Source: a virus
IMG/VR virus record: IMGVR_UViG_3300050821_016057
Span: 35,862-99,861 of that record
Reading direction: 5' to 3' (one strand)
Length of the DNA: 64,000 nt
The notes under the pieces are model-generated. The model ran no database searches. It saw only the letters and a program-made list of their open reading frames with translations, and was not told the DNA's origin. Below are positions 48,319-56,604 of this stretch, in pieces (the stretch's first letter is position 1; every line of letters starts with the position of its first letter). The position numbers were made by a program, and so were the translations under genes.

Positions 48319-48540
48319 ATGACCGGTGGGGAAGTGCGCGAGGAGTTGAACGGTTGCCGTAACCTGCTGACGACGGCGATCCGCATCTACGGGGAACCGG
48401 GGTTCGAGGAGCACGTGCAGGAGGCGGCGACCCGCCTCCAGGAGCTGCTCCGCCACATCCGGGCCGAGCAGGCCGCCGTCAACGCGGCGGGTGCGGCCGG
48501 GGCCATCGAGGCGCTGGACCGGATCGGGGGTGGGAGGTGA
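48319..48540 (+). CDS. Small helical protein
   Basis: 73 residues from ATG at 48319. All-helical and Ala-rich (CRNLLTTAIRIYGEPGFEEHVQEAATRLQELL). First gene of a strongly driven operon. Unknown. Confidence 0.7.
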   Translation: MTGGEVREELNGCRNLLTTAIRIYGEPGFEEHVQEAATRLQELLRHIRAEQAAVNAAGAAGAIEALDRIGGGR

Positions 48541-49127
48541 GCGGCTACGAGGCGGCACCCGCCACCCTGCTGCTCGCCACCCACTGCTGCGCGTGCGGCC
48601 GCCCGCTCGTGGACGCCGACTCGGTCGAGGCCGGGATGGGACCGGACTGCCGCGCGAAGCACGGGTACGGGGTCCCGCAGGGGGAGCCCGACTTCTCGGC
48701 CGCCATGCGGGCGCTGGCCGCGCTGGAGCCGGACGGGGTGCCGGTCGCGTGGACGGTCGAGCTGGGGGCGCGCGAGCTGGCCAACAAGCTGGTCCACCGG
48801 GTGGCGACCAACCGGGACGACCTGGCGGGCCGGACCGCGCTCTGCATCGCGGTCAGCTGCCTGGGGTTCACGACCCTGGCGGGCCGGCTGCTCAGCCGGT
48901 CCAACGGGGTGACGGTCACCGAGGAGGGGGGGATGCTGACCGTGCGGGCGCCGTTCAACCCAACCTTCAACGAGGCGGTCCGGCGGGTGCCTGGGCAGCG
49001 TTGGGTGGCGGAGGCGAAGGCGCGCCGGGTCCCGGCGACCAGCCGCCGGCAGCTCTGGGAGGCGCTCAAGGCCAGCTTCCCGGCCGGCACCCCGGTGGTG
49101 GGCTCGCGAGGGGCGGTGTCGCTGTGA
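48537..49127 (+). CDS. DUF6011-like zinc-motif protein
   Basis: 196 residues from GTG at 48537. N-terminal CCACGRPLVDADSVEAGMGPDCRAK is the Cys-type motif often seen on phage nucleases and helicases (CxxCGR.L.......G.GP.C). The C-terminal half has a beta-alpha module LTVRAPFNPTFNEAVRRV followed by RRQLWEALKASFP, resembling substrate-recognition domains of SNF2/HARP-type proteins. No motor is present. Confidence 0.6.
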   Translation: MSGYEAAPATLLLATHCCACGRPLVDADSVEAGMGPDCRAKHGYGVPQGEPDFSAAMRALAALEPDGVPVAWTVELGARELANKLVHRVATNRDDLAGRTALCIAVSCLGFTTLAGRLLSRSNGVTVTEEGGMLTVRAPFNPTFNEAVRRVPGQRWVAEAKARRVPATSRRQLWEALKASFPAGTPVVGSRGAVSL

Positions 49128-49276
49128 GCGACAAGGAGCTGGCCCGGCAGGAGCTGCTGAAGTGCGTGACCCTGCTCAGGTCGAAGGAGCTGAGCGCCGA
49201 CGTCCTGGACACGTTCCTGGACGCGGTGGCCGAGTACCTGGAGGCCGACGCGCCGCCCGCCCGGGTGTCGTCGTGA
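49124..49276 (+). CDS. Small hypothetical protein
   Basis: 50 residues from GTG at 49124. Helical (KELARQELLKCVTLLRSKEL). Unknown. Confidence 0.55.
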   Translation: MSDKELARQELLKCVTLLRSKELSADVLDTFLDAVAEYLEADAPPARVSS

Positions 49277-49701
49277 TCACCCTGTACGCGGCCGTGGACG
49301 TGGCGGCCGGGCGGGTGTGGGGGATCGGGACGTGCGAGTACCGGGCCGCCCTGGACGCGGCCGAGCAGATGGACGGGCACCGGTCGTCCCCGCCGCCGCT
49401 CGAGTTCTTCGTCGTCACGGTCGCGGAGGCCCGGGCGATCGCCGGGGGGTCGGTCCACTGGCCCCGCCGCCTGCCGACGTTGACCCGGGGCGCGCCCGCC
49501 GCCCCCGGCCCACCCGAGGGGCAGCTGCCCACCTACCGGCCGTCCTGGCTTGGTTTCGCGCCGGCCTCGTGCGGGCCGATGACCCTGCCGCAGGTGCTGG
49601 AGCGGTGCGGGGAGCACGGGGTGGACGCGGAGCTGTACGACGAGCGCGGGGAGCTGGTCGGGCACGCGCGGGCGAACGGCGACTGGAGGATGGGCTCGTG
49701 A
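49273..49701 (+). CDS. Hypothetical protein
   Basis: 142 residues from GTG at 49273. Alpha/beta start (VITLYAAVDVAAGRVWGIG), Pro-rich middle and small C-terminal beta domain. Unknown. Confidence 0.6.
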   Translation: MITLYAAVDVAAGRVWGIGTCEYRAALDAAEQMDGHRSSPPPLEFFVVTVAEARAIAGGSVHWPRRLPTLTRGAPAAPGPPEGQLPTYRPSWLGFAPASCGPMTLPQVLERCGEHGVDAELYDERGELVGHARANGDWRMGS

Positions 49702-50423
49702 GGGTGAAGATGGACGACCGGGAGATCCCGCTGGAGCCCGGCGAGGTGTCGGCCAGGGCCCCCGGGTTCGCGTGCCCGCACTGCGGGGGGGAGTTGGTCG
49801 TCCAGGGGAGGAACACGCGGGACAGCCAGGACGACCGCGCGCTCGAGGCCGACGCCTACACGGCGTGCTGCGGGCAGGTCGGCATGGCAGCTCAAGTTAC
49901 CCTTCTGAAAAGTCGGTGGCAGTTGTCCAGTAGTTCGGACCGTCGAGCGCTGGATGTGGTCGACGGTACGGGGCCACATGAGGGACTCGGGCCGCACTAC
50001 TCTCGGCGCACGCCGGGCTCCAAGACGTTCACGGGCGTGGGTCGAGAAATCGTCCTCGTGACCGACGACGGCAAAGCCGTGTGGGCATGCATCTACCAGC
50101 GCACACCGTCCGCTCGCGGTACGGGTGGTAGCCGCGGGCGCACCGGCATCGCGGACGCAAAGCCTCGTTACCTCTGGCGAAACATGATGTTTCGCAACCT
50201 TGGCGCAGGCCTGAGCTCGTGGTTGATCCAAGACGCGACCGAGGAGACTTACCGCCAGTGGATCGCCCGCTATGGCGCTCTGCCGCCGGAGAGACTCCGA
50301 ACCGAGATCGGCGTGAAGTCGGTCCAGTCGAAGAACCCCGGATACTGCTACGAGCGGGCAGGATGGGAGCGCGGAGAGACTCGCAACGGAAAGCTCTTCT
50401 ACTGGGCACCGGAGAGGGCCTGA
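49698..50423 (+). CDS. Conserved phage protein with Zn motif and GNAT-like C-terminus
   Basis: 241 residues from GTG at 49698. CPHCGG near 27 with CCGQ near 56 is a likely zinc site. The C-terminal domain follows the pattern MFRNLGAGLSSWLIQDA and SKNPGYCYERAGWE, a widespread phage family that I believe has a GNAT-like fold (not proven). From about 49890 onward the codons become clearly less GC-rich than anything nearby, so the C-terminal part and the next fragment look like a recent import. Confidence 0.6.
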   Translation: MRVKMDDREIPLEPGEVSARAPGFACPHCGGELVVQGRNTRDSQDDRALEADAYTACCGQVGMAAQVTLLKSRWQLSSSSDRRALDVVDGTGPHEGLGPHYSRRTPGSKTFTGVGREIVLVTDDGKAVWACIYQRTPSARGTGGSRGRTGIADAKPRYLWRNMMFRNLGAGLSSWLIQDATEETYRQWIARYGALPPERLRTEIGVKSVQSKNPGYCYERAGWERGETRNGKLFYWAPERA

Positions 50424-50426
50424 GCC

Positions 50427-50549
50427 ATGACTACCGATCTCCCCTTCCCGAAGAGCCTCCCCGACTTTCAGCGCCTCTTCCCGGATGACACGATCTTCGG
50501 CCTGCGCGAGGACCGGGCGGTCCTGCAAGGTCGGTGCAGGGTCTACTAG
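50427..50549 (+). pseudogene. IS1595/ISXO2-type transposase N-terminal fragment
   Basis: ATG at 50427 opens a 40-residue frame starting MTTDLPFPKSLPDFQRLFPDD, which matches the start of IS1595-family transposases (FP.SLP.FQ..FPD). The rest of the transposase, including the Zn ribbon and DDE catalytic core, is missing; the frame ends in unrelated sequence. It is a remnant of an insertion in the lower-GC patch. Confidence 0.6.
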
Positions 50550-50576
50550 GAAGTCGCGCGCCACCCGCCCCTGGCT

Positions 50577-50582
50577 TATCTT
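50577..50582 (+). promoter_or_regulatory. TATCTT -10 box, leaderless type
   Basis: 7 nt to ATG 50590; lies just after the transposase remnant. Confidence 0.45.
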
Positions 50583-50589
50583 CGGGGGC

Positions 50590-52485
50590 ATGAGCACCCC
50601 CGTCATCGTCGTCCCCACCACGTTCGACATGTGGACGGCCGCCCGGGCGGCCCGCTCCTGCGGGCACCCGCCCCCCCAGCGGCTGGTCGAGCCGCTCCGG
50701 TTCTTCCGCGGCGACACCGCGCAGGTGCCGTTCCAGGTGGTGAACGCGCTCAACGGCGGGCCGCTGAACGTGTCCGGCTGGACGTTCTGGCTGACGGCCA
50801 AGTACGCGGTCCCCAACCCGGACGCGCGCGCGCCGGTGGCGATCGACAACATCGCGGGCGGGCGGGGCGGGGTGACGGTCCTGGACGCGCCGACCGGGAT
50901 GGTGGTGGGGGTGATCCCGGCGCTGGCCACGCGCGGGTTCGCGGACGGGCCGACCGCGCTCGAGTACGACGTCCAGGGGCAGGACGGCTCCGGGGTGGTG
51001 ACCACGCTCCAGCGGGGGGTGATGGTGTTCGAGCCCGACGTGACCCGGGCGGTCGCGCCCGAGCCCTACACCCCCCCGCCGTGCCCGACCCCCTACCAGC
51101 CGCCGTGCCCGCCCGCGCCCCCGAGGTTCCGGCCGATCAGCCAGGTGACCTGGTGGGTGGACCCGGTGGGCGGCAACGACCTGGCGGACGGGCTGACGAG
51201 CCGCACCCCGATCAAGACGTGGACGAGCAAGCCGGACGGGACCCCGGGCTGCTACGTGAGCCGGACCGGCCCCGACCCGTTCATCAACCAGCCGGTCAAC
51301 TACTACCTGATGGGCGACCTGCCGGTGACCGACCAGATGTCGCTGCTGGGCGTGATGGGGCCGGGCGGGCAGGTCCTGGTGCACGGGGTGCCGGGCGTGA
51401 AGCGGACTGGCACGCTCGGGACGGTGATGCAGCGCGACCCGTCCACCAACACGCGCGACCAGCTGACCGACGCCAACGGGGCGGTCGACTGGACGGGGGA
51501 CGTGGGGCTGCTGGTGGAGGTGCAGGCGTCGACCGTGCGCTCGTTCGAGGGGCAGAGCGTGTCGGGCCCGACCAGGGGGTGGATCGCGAAGGCCGAGCTG
51601 GGGCCCAACCTGGCCGACATGTCGGTCATGTGCTCGAGCGCGTACACGCCGTTCACCCCGTACCAGGGCCCGCTGCCAGGCCCGTTCGAGGCGGGCGACA
51701 GCTACTCGGTGCTGGTCCTGCCCAAGGTGTACAACCTCGTCGTGGACCCGAGGCTCGGCCTGAACAACGTGTCGGGCCCCAACTTCGCCGAGCTGGTCGA
51801 CTTCCAGGGGAGCTCGACCGCCGGGTTCCAGGTCATGAGCGCCATCCAGGACTGGGCGTTCAGCGACTGCAACACCAACTTCCTGTTCGCGCAGGGCGGG
51901 TACTTCTGGGACTGCCAGTTCACGAGCGGGTTCGTCTGGGAGATGCAGGTCACGACGACGTTCGGGCTCGTCCCGGCCGGTGGGTTCTGCCTGTCGGACG
52001 GCGGCGTGCTCTTCACCTACGGGCTGATGCTCCAGGGGCCGGGCACGCAGATCTCGTGCGACGGCGCGGGCGGCAACGGCGAGCTGGCGTGGATCCAGAA
52101 CCACCACCAGAGCTACGGGCTGGGCATCTACGACTGCGACACCCCGCTCATCCTCGGGGCCGGCTCGATGCTGGGGTGCGAGGCCTCCCTGTACGGGACG
52201 GGCATCACCACGTGCGTGATCAACCTCGCCCAGGGAGGGGCGGTCTACGACGCGGACGCGTACACGATCGGCCGGCCGTACTGCGTGGCCACCGGGGCCC
52301 CGAGCGACATCATCATCAACAACCAGACCTCGCTGCCGGCGATGGACCCGACCACGTACGCGCTGACGGGCCTGCGCGCGCTCACGTTCGCCAACCTGTT
52401 CAGGACCGTGGTGGCGGGGGGGTTCGAGGGGGTGGCGTTCGACCCCCGGAGCCCGGGCACCCGGTACGAGTTCGCCCACCCGTAG
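50590..52485 (+). CDS. Tail spike / receptor-binding-type beta-helix protein
   Basis: 631 residues from ATG at 50590. Residues about 35-155 (FFRGDTAQVPFQV...) look like the baseplate/BppU-like attachment module also found in the 59784 protein. Then, after a Pro-rich linker (about 165-180), WWVDPVGGNDLADGLT begins a right-handed beta-helix typical of pectate-lyase-fold tail spikes. Rich in Gly/Asn/Thr. Probably binds or cuts a host surface glycan; no catalytic residues are assigned. Confidence 0.72.
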   Translation: MSTPVIVVPTTFDMWTAARAARSCGHPPPQRLVEPLRFFRGDTAQVPFQVVNALNGGPLNVSGWTFWLTAKYAVPNPDARAPVAIDNIAGGRGGVTVLDAPTGMVVGVIPALATRGFADGPTALEYDVQGQDGSGVVTTLQRGVMVFEPDVTRAVAPEPYTPPPCPTPYQPPCPPAPPRFRPISQVTWWVDPVGGNDLADGLTSRTPIKTWTSKPDGTPGCYVSRTGPDPFINQPVNYYLMGDLPVTDQMSLLGVMGPGGQVLVHGVPGVKRTGTLGTVMQRDPSTNTRDQLTDANGAVDWTGDVGLLVEVQASTVRSFEGQSVSGPTRGWIAKAELGPNLADMSVMCSSAYTPFTPYQGPLPGPFEAGDSYSVLVLPKVYNLVVDPRLGLNNVSGPNFAELVDFQGSSTAGFQVMSAIQDWAFSDCNTNFLFAQGGYFWDCQFTSGFVWEMQVTTTFGLVPAGGFCLSDGGVLFTYGLMLQGPGTQISCDGAGGNGELAWIQNHHQSYGLGIYDCDTPLILGAGSMLGCEASLYGTGITTCVINLAQGGAVYDADAYTIGRPYCVATGAPSDIIINNQTSLPAMDPTTYALTGLRALTFANLFRTVVAGGFEGVAFDPRSPGTRYEFAHP

Positions 52486-52508
52486 TGGACGGTCGCCCGG
52501 GGGGCCGT

Positions 52509-52514
52509 TAGCCT
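52509..52514 (+). promoter_or_regulatory. TAGCCT -10 box, leaderless type
   Basis: 6 nt to ATG 52521. TGGACG at 52486-52491 gives a -35-like box with 17-bp spacing. Confidence 0.5.
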
Positions 52515-52520
52515 CCCAGC

Positions 52521-53282
52521 ATGACCACCCCCACCACGCTCTCCAACTCAGGCGGCCGCCAACTCTCCTTCGTGCTCTGCGACCAGTCCACGCTCGCGGA
52601 CGCGTCGCACGGGGGGCCACTCACCCCGGCCGTCCTCCAGACGATCTGCGACGCGGTGAGCGAGCAGATGAACGGCGAGTTCCGGACCGAGTGGGGGGGC
52701 ACGTACAGCTTCCGGGTCGGGAAGGGCGACGCCAGCGACGTGCAACCCAACGAGGTCGCGTGCGTCATCAAGGACTCGCTAAAAGAAGCGCCGGGCGCGG
52801 CCGCCTACCACACCACCCTGCCCAACGGCGCACCGGTCTGCTACTTCGCCCGCGAGGACTACACGAGCCACCTGGACGGCTCGGAGTCGCTCTGCAACGA
52901 CGTCAGCCACGAGTGCTGCGAGACCGCGGGCGACCCCGGGGGCAACCGGTGGTCCGACCAGGCCAGCGGGCAGTCCGAGAAGGCGCTGGAGACGTGCGAC
53001 CAGGTGCAGAACAGCAACTACCGGGCGTGCAACGGGGCCACGGTCAGCAACTGGCTGCTCCAGTCGGCGTTCGACCCGGGCGCGGCCGGCCCGTGGGACT
53101 ACCTGAAGGTGATGACCAGCCAGGACGACTACAGCCAGGGCTACATGATCACCCGGGTGGTCGACCAGCAGGCGGCCGACCAGCAGCCGGGCTCGAGGGG
53201 TCGGAGGATCGTCGTGCTGGGCGCGCCCCGCCCCAGGCAGAAGAACGCCCACCACTCGCGCGCGGGCCGGCGTCTCGCGTGA
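52521..53282 (+). CDS. Putative zinc protease-like protein
   Basis: 253 residues from ATG at 52521. DVSHECCETAGDPGG near 130 carries an HExxE-type core (HECCE) with a downstream Asp, like the SHE..E...DP motif of a phage and bacterial zinc-peptidase family. A basic C-terminal tail (SRGRRIVVLG...) follows. It begins the lysis cassette; a role in wall or envelope processing is inferred. Confidence 0.6.
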   Translation: MTTPTTLSNSGGRQLSFVLCDQSTLADASHGGPLTPAVLQTICDAVSEQMNGEFRTEWGGTYSFRVGKGDASDVQPNEVACVIKDSLKEAPGAAAYHTTLPNGAPVCYFAREDYTSHLDGSESLCNDVSHECCETAGDPGGNRWSDQASGQSEKALETCDQVQNSNYRACNGATVSNWLLQSAFDPGAAGPWDYLKVMTSQDDYSQGYMITRVVDQQAADQQPGSRGRRIVVLGAPRPRQKNAHHSRAGRRLA

Positions 53283-53563
53283 GCACCTACCGGGTCCTCG
53301 TGCTGGCGCTCGCGCTGACCGGGCTGGGTGTGTGCCTGGTGCTCGGGATGACGACGTGCCTGACCGGGTGCTCGAAAGGCACCCACCTGGCGCCGGTCGA
53401 CCAGCAGCTCGTGGTCGGGGCCATGCGGGCCAACGCGTTCGGGGTGACCCGGCTCGACGGGGGCAGCCCGTCGGCCAACCGGGCGCTCGACCGGAGCAGC
53501 TGCGGCAACTTGACCATCGTGATGAGGCACGCCGGTGCGGACGCGGGGCTGCAGTGCCCCTGA
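53279..53563 (+). CDS. Predicted lipoprotein
   Basis: 94 residues from GTG at 53279. A hydrophobic signal (VLVLALALTGLGVCLVLGM) ends in a lipobox LTGC (Cys about 31). The mature part is soluble. Position between protease-like protein and holin-like protein suggests a spanin-like or envelope role. Confidence 0.6.
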   Translation: MSTYRVLVLALALTGLGVCLVLGMTTCLTGCSKGTHLAPVDQQLVVGAMRANAFGVTRLDGGSPSANRALDRSSCGNLTIVMRHAGADAGLQCP

Positions 53564-53826
53564 GCGAGCAGGTGGACGAGGACGCGATGGTGATGCTGGT
53601 CCAGGCGGGCCCGCTCCAGACCCCGCAGGGGGTGGCGGACTTCCTGGACGGGACCGACGAGGAGCGGGCGCTCATCATCAGCAACTGCCAGCTGCAGGGG
53701 GTGGCGCCGACCTCGTCCAGCTGGGACCAGTTCCTGGCCGTGATGGGGGCGGTCCTGAGCGTGGCCGGGGCGGTCACGGGCATCACCAGCGCGATCACGG
53801 GCGCGTACGCGCTGAAGTCGCTATGA
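53554..53826 (+). CDS. Holin-like membrane protein
   Basis: 90 residues from GTG at 53554. Charged N-terminus, then one C-terminal membrane stretch (FLAVMGAVLSVAGAVTGITSAITGAYAL). Directly followed by the glycoside-hydrolase-like protein, the usual holin-endolysin order. Only one clear helix, so class III-like at best. Confidence 0.5.
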   Translation: MPLSEQVDEDAMVMLVQAGPLQTPQGVADFLDGTDEERALIISNCQLQGVAPTSSSWDQFLAVMGAVLSVAGAVTGITSAITGAYALKSL

Positions 53827-54422
53827 GGGCCGCGACCGCCACCGTGGGCGCGAGGGTGGTGGACTGCGTGACCCTGCTGACCAACGGGGTGGCGACCGCA
53901 ATGAGCGACTCCGGGGTGGACGGGGCGTTCCAATACTTGGGCAGCGTGACCCCGACCAGCCTGGCCGGGCTGATGGTGGCCGGGCTGGCGTTCATGCCGG
54001 TCACGTACGCGGACCGGTTCGACGGGGCGTCGACGGTGGCGGAGCTGCGCGTGCTGTCGATCCCGCGCGGGGTGACGGTCTGGCTGGACGTCGAGGGGGT
54101 GACGGGCGTCTCGTCGGTCAGCCTGATCCAGCAGATCAACGACTGGGCGCAGGCCGTGCTCGCCGCCGGCTGGGAGCCCGGGCTGTACGTGGGCGCCGGC
54201 TCGGTCCTGACGAGCGCGGAGCTGTACCAGCTGAAGGTGGTCCGGTACTGGCACGGCATGAGCCGCGTGGTGGACCGGAACGGGGAGGTGGCCGAGCCGA
54301 TGTGCGGGTGGTGCTGCCACCAGCTGTTCGACACCCAGCAGCTGGCCGGGGTGCCGGTCGACTACAACTTCGTCCAGAAGGACTGGAGCGGGCGCCTGCC
54401 CACCTGGGCGGTGGCCGGCTGA
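53823..54422 (+). CDS. DUF1906 glycoside-hydrolase-like protein
   Basis: 199 residues from ATG at 53823. The fold pattern YLGSVTP (start strand), VWLDVEGVTGVS, WEPGLYVG and C-terminal DYNFVQKD follows the DUF1906 family (Rv2525c-like), related to GH25 lysozymes. It may cut peptidoglycan or a host glycan during lysis. No signal peptide; export would rely on the holin. Confidence 0.65.
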   Translation: MRAATATVGARVVDCVTLLTNGVATAMSDSGVDGAFQYLGSVTPTSLAGLMVAGLAFMPVTYADRFDGASTVAELRVLSIPRGVTVWLDVEGVTGVSSVSLIQQINDWAQAVLAAGWEPGLYVGAGSVLTSAELYQLKVVRYWHGMSRVVDRNGEVAEPMCGWCCHQLFDTQQLAGVPVDYNFVQKDWSGRLPTWAVAG

Positions 54423-54450
54423 CTTACTCGCCGGGCGGTCGGGTTGTGTG

Positions 54451-54456
54451 TACGGT
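54451..54456 (+). promoter_or_regulatory. TACGGT -10 box, leaderless type
   Basis: 6 nt to ATG 54463. Confidence 0.45.
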
Positions 54457-54462
54457 TCGGGG

Positions 54463-55146
54463 ATGTCCGCACTCATCCTGATCAACACGACGACCGTCAT
54501 GGTCAGCGGCGCCTCGAGCAAGCGGTTCCCTGGCGAGACCGTGACCGACCCGGCCCTCCAGTCGACGATCGCCGCCTCGGGCGGGCAGCTGGTCGCGCCG
54601 AGCGCGGGGCTGACGGCGGCGGCCGCCCTGGCGACCAAGCTGCGCACGCAGGGGGCGGACGAGACCCAGCTGCTCTCGGTGATGCTGGCCGCCTACACGG
54701 CCTACGTGGCCACGCTGGCGGCGGCCGAGACGGCGGCCGCGGTCGCGTACGTGGACGGGGCGCCCGCGTTCGGGTCGACCAACGTCCAGGGGGCGCTGGA
54801 CGCGGTCAAGGCCGACCTGACCGCCATCGACAGCTCGGTCACGACGATCGAGGGGGACATCACGGCCATCGACGCCAACATCGCCGCCCTGCCCACCTTC
54901 CAGAGCGGGGGCGGGACGCTGACCTCGGGGGCCAGCGGGAACATCGCCGCCACCATCACCGCGTCCTCCCGGATCGTCGTCACCCGCACGGCCGTCAACG
55001 CGTCGACCGCGCTGGGCGAGCTGGCGGTGACGAACAAGAGCGTGGGGGCGCCCGGCCACTTCGTGGTGGACGCGCTCACCCCGGCCACGCCCGGCACCCC
55101 GCTGGCGTCGGACGTGTCGTCGTTCGACTGGGTGGTCATGGACTGA
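54463..55146 (+). CDS. Putative structural protein, paralog of 42867
   Basis: 227 residues from ATG at 54463. The first 90 residues align in pattern with the 42867 product. A helical stalk repeat (DLTAIDSSVTTIEGDITAIDANIA) then leads to a beta-rich end, an arrangement seen in tail fibres: attachment domain, trimeric stalk, tip. Confidence 0.6.
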   Translation: MSALILINTTTVMVSGASSKRFPGETVTDPALQSTIAASGGQLVAPSAGLTAAAALATKLRTQGADETQLLSVMLAAYTAYVATLAAAETAAAVAYVDGAPAFGSTNVQGALDAVKADLTAIDSSVTTIEGDITAIDANIAALPTFQSGGGTLTSGASGNIAATITASSRIVVTRTAVNASTALGELAVTNKSVGAPGHFVVDALTPATPGTPLASDVSSFDWVVMD

Positions 55147-55149
55147 GGA

Positions 55150-55167
55150 CCCAAACCCGGGTTTGGG
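55150..55167. repeat. 18-bp palindrome, copy 15
   Basis: Three bases after the preceding stop; nearest promoter box is TAGGCT at 55197. Confidence 0.95.
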
Positions 55168-55196
55168 AGGATTGTGGACAGGGGCCGGGCCGCGCG

Positions 55197-55202
55197 TAGG
55201 CT
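55197..55202 (+). promoter_or_regulatory. TAGGCT -10 box, leaderless type
   Basis: 6 nt to ATG 55209. TGGACA at 55175-55180 is a -35-like box with 16-bp spacing. Confidence 0.5.
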
Positions 55203-55208
55203 GAGCCC

Positions 55209-55475
55209 ATGAAGACCAGCCACTCGAGCCTCGGGCCGATCCCCTGCCACGGGTGCCAGGAGTTCACCCCCGTCTCGACCAAGTTCGGGGTCCCGATCGC
55301 CTGCAAGTGCGGGGTCCAGCACTCGGCCGTCGAGGTGATCGTGGCGTCGGGCGAGGACCTGCCCAAGCCGCCGGCCGAGCTGACCGAGGCGGACGTGGCC
55401 AAGATGTCGCCGGCCGAGATCCTGCGCCGGCTCCACATGGGCGGCAGCGCGGCGTTCGCGGCGGGGATCAAGTGA
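55209..55475 (+). CDS. Small zinc-type protein
   Basis: 88 residues from ATG at 55209. CHGC and CKCG near 13-34 suggest a zinc knuckle; acidic helical C-terminus. Unknown. Confidence 0.6.
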   Translation: MKTSHSSLGPIPCHGCQEFTPVSTKFGVPIACKCGVQHSAVEVIVASGEDLPKPPAELTEADVAKMSPAEILRRLHMGGSAAFAAGIK

Positions 55476-55813
55476 CCCAGCCGGCGGGCCGCATCGTCGA
55501 GATGGCGGTGAACATGAACCCGACCGGGTTCCTGAAGACCGTCCTGGACGAGACCAAGGAGCGGGTGTTGGCCCACGGGGCCGTCCACCCGGACCGGCCG
55601 CGCATCGGCACGGGCGCGATCGAGCTAAGGGTCGCGAAGGCGCCACCCCACATGGGGATGCCGCAGGGCTGGTACTGCTGGGGGGTGGTGGAGAACTACC
55701 CGTCCGGCCACCAGGAGATCCTGATCGGCGGGGGCAAGCCCACGGTCGTTGAGGCGTCGGTCGAGGGTTCGGCCGCGCTCGAGTCACTCCTGAACACGAG
55801 AGGTGGTCGCTAA
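55472..55813 (+). CDS. Hypothetical protein
   Basis: 113 residues from GTG at 55472. Beta-rich; GWYCWGVVENYPSGHQEIL. Probably structural by position. Unknown. Confidence 0.6.
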   Translation: MTQPAGRIVEMAVNMNPTGFLKTVLDETKERVLAHGAVHPDRPRIGTGAIELRVAKAPPHMGMPQGWYCWGVVENYPSGHQEILIGGGKPTVVEASVEGSAALESLLNTRGGR

Positions 55814-56238
55814 TGGCTTCGGGCAAAGCGCAGTACTGGTCGTGGCGGCTGCTCAACATGCTGAACGGGGCGACCGGCACGATCGCCACCCCGCTCTTCC
55901 TGGCGCTCTACACGGTCGCGCCCACGCTCACGACGGCGGGGACGGAGGTCACGAACGCGGGCTCGTACGCGTCCTTCTCGATCACCGGCAACACCACCAA
56001 CTGGCCCACCATCTCGTCGGGCTCGACGATGTCGAGCGGGACGATCTTCTTCGGGGTGACGGCGGCCACCGCCGACTGGAGCAGCGCGGCCAACATCGTG
56101 GCGGCGGCGCTCAAGGACAGCGGCACCAACGGGGCGGGCAACCAGTACTACTTCGGCGCGCTCACCGAGGCGAAGCCGGTGCTCAACGGCGACACGCCGA
56201 GCTTCGCGGTCGGAGCGGTCACGATCCAGGAGTTGTAA
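55813..56238 (+). CDS. Tail-associated protein
   Basis: 141 residues; ATG shares its A with the TAA of the previous gene. The pattern LFLALYTVAPT...GTEV...GSYASFSI is that of a common phage tail or fibre-tip protein family (LYLALFT..P...GTEV...Y.R). Beta-rich, Thr/Ser-rich. Confidence 0.68.
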   Translation: MASGKAQYWSWRLLNMLNGATGTIATPLFLALYTVAPTLTTAGTEVTNAGSYASFSITGNTTNWPTISSGSTMSSGTIFFGVTAATADWSSAANIVAAALKDSGTNGAGNQYYFGALTEAKPVLNGDTPSFAVGAVTIQEL

Positions 56239-56241
56239 GCC

Positions 56242-56595
56242 GTGTCCGGCCTCAAGTACGTCGACCGGGTGCAGGAGACGTCCTCGACGTCGGGCACCAG
56301 CGACTTCGTGCTGGCGGGCGCGGTCACCGGCTACCAGGCGTTCTCGAGCGCGTTCGTGACCGGCGAGCAGGCCTACTACTCGGCCAACGACGGCACCAAC
56401 TGGGAGGTGGGGCTGGGCACGTACACGCTCGGTACCACCACGCTGGCTCGAACGCAGGTCCTCTCCTCGAGCGCGGGAGGGACCACCAAGGCCAGCTTCT
56501 CCGGCACGGTCAAGATCTGGGTCGACATGCCGGCCGAGGTCATCGCGGATCGGGCCATGACGACCGCGTTCGCAAGTCACGTCGTCCCGCAGTGA
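56242..56595 (+). CDS. Tail-associated protein
   Basis: 117 residues from GTG at 56242. DRVQETSSTSGTSDFVLAGAVTGYQ and WEVGLGTYTLGTTTLARTQVL follow a well-known phage tail protein pattern. Predicted beta-sandwich; pairs with the preceding protein in other phages. Confidence 0.7.
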   Translation: MSGLKYVDRVQETSSTSGTSDFVLAGAVTGYQAFSSAFVTGEQAYYSANDGTNWEVGLGTYTLGTTTLARTQVLSSSAGGTTKASFSGTVKIWVDMPAEVIADRAMTTAFASHVVPQ

Positions 56596-56604
56596 GGTCA
56601 CCCC

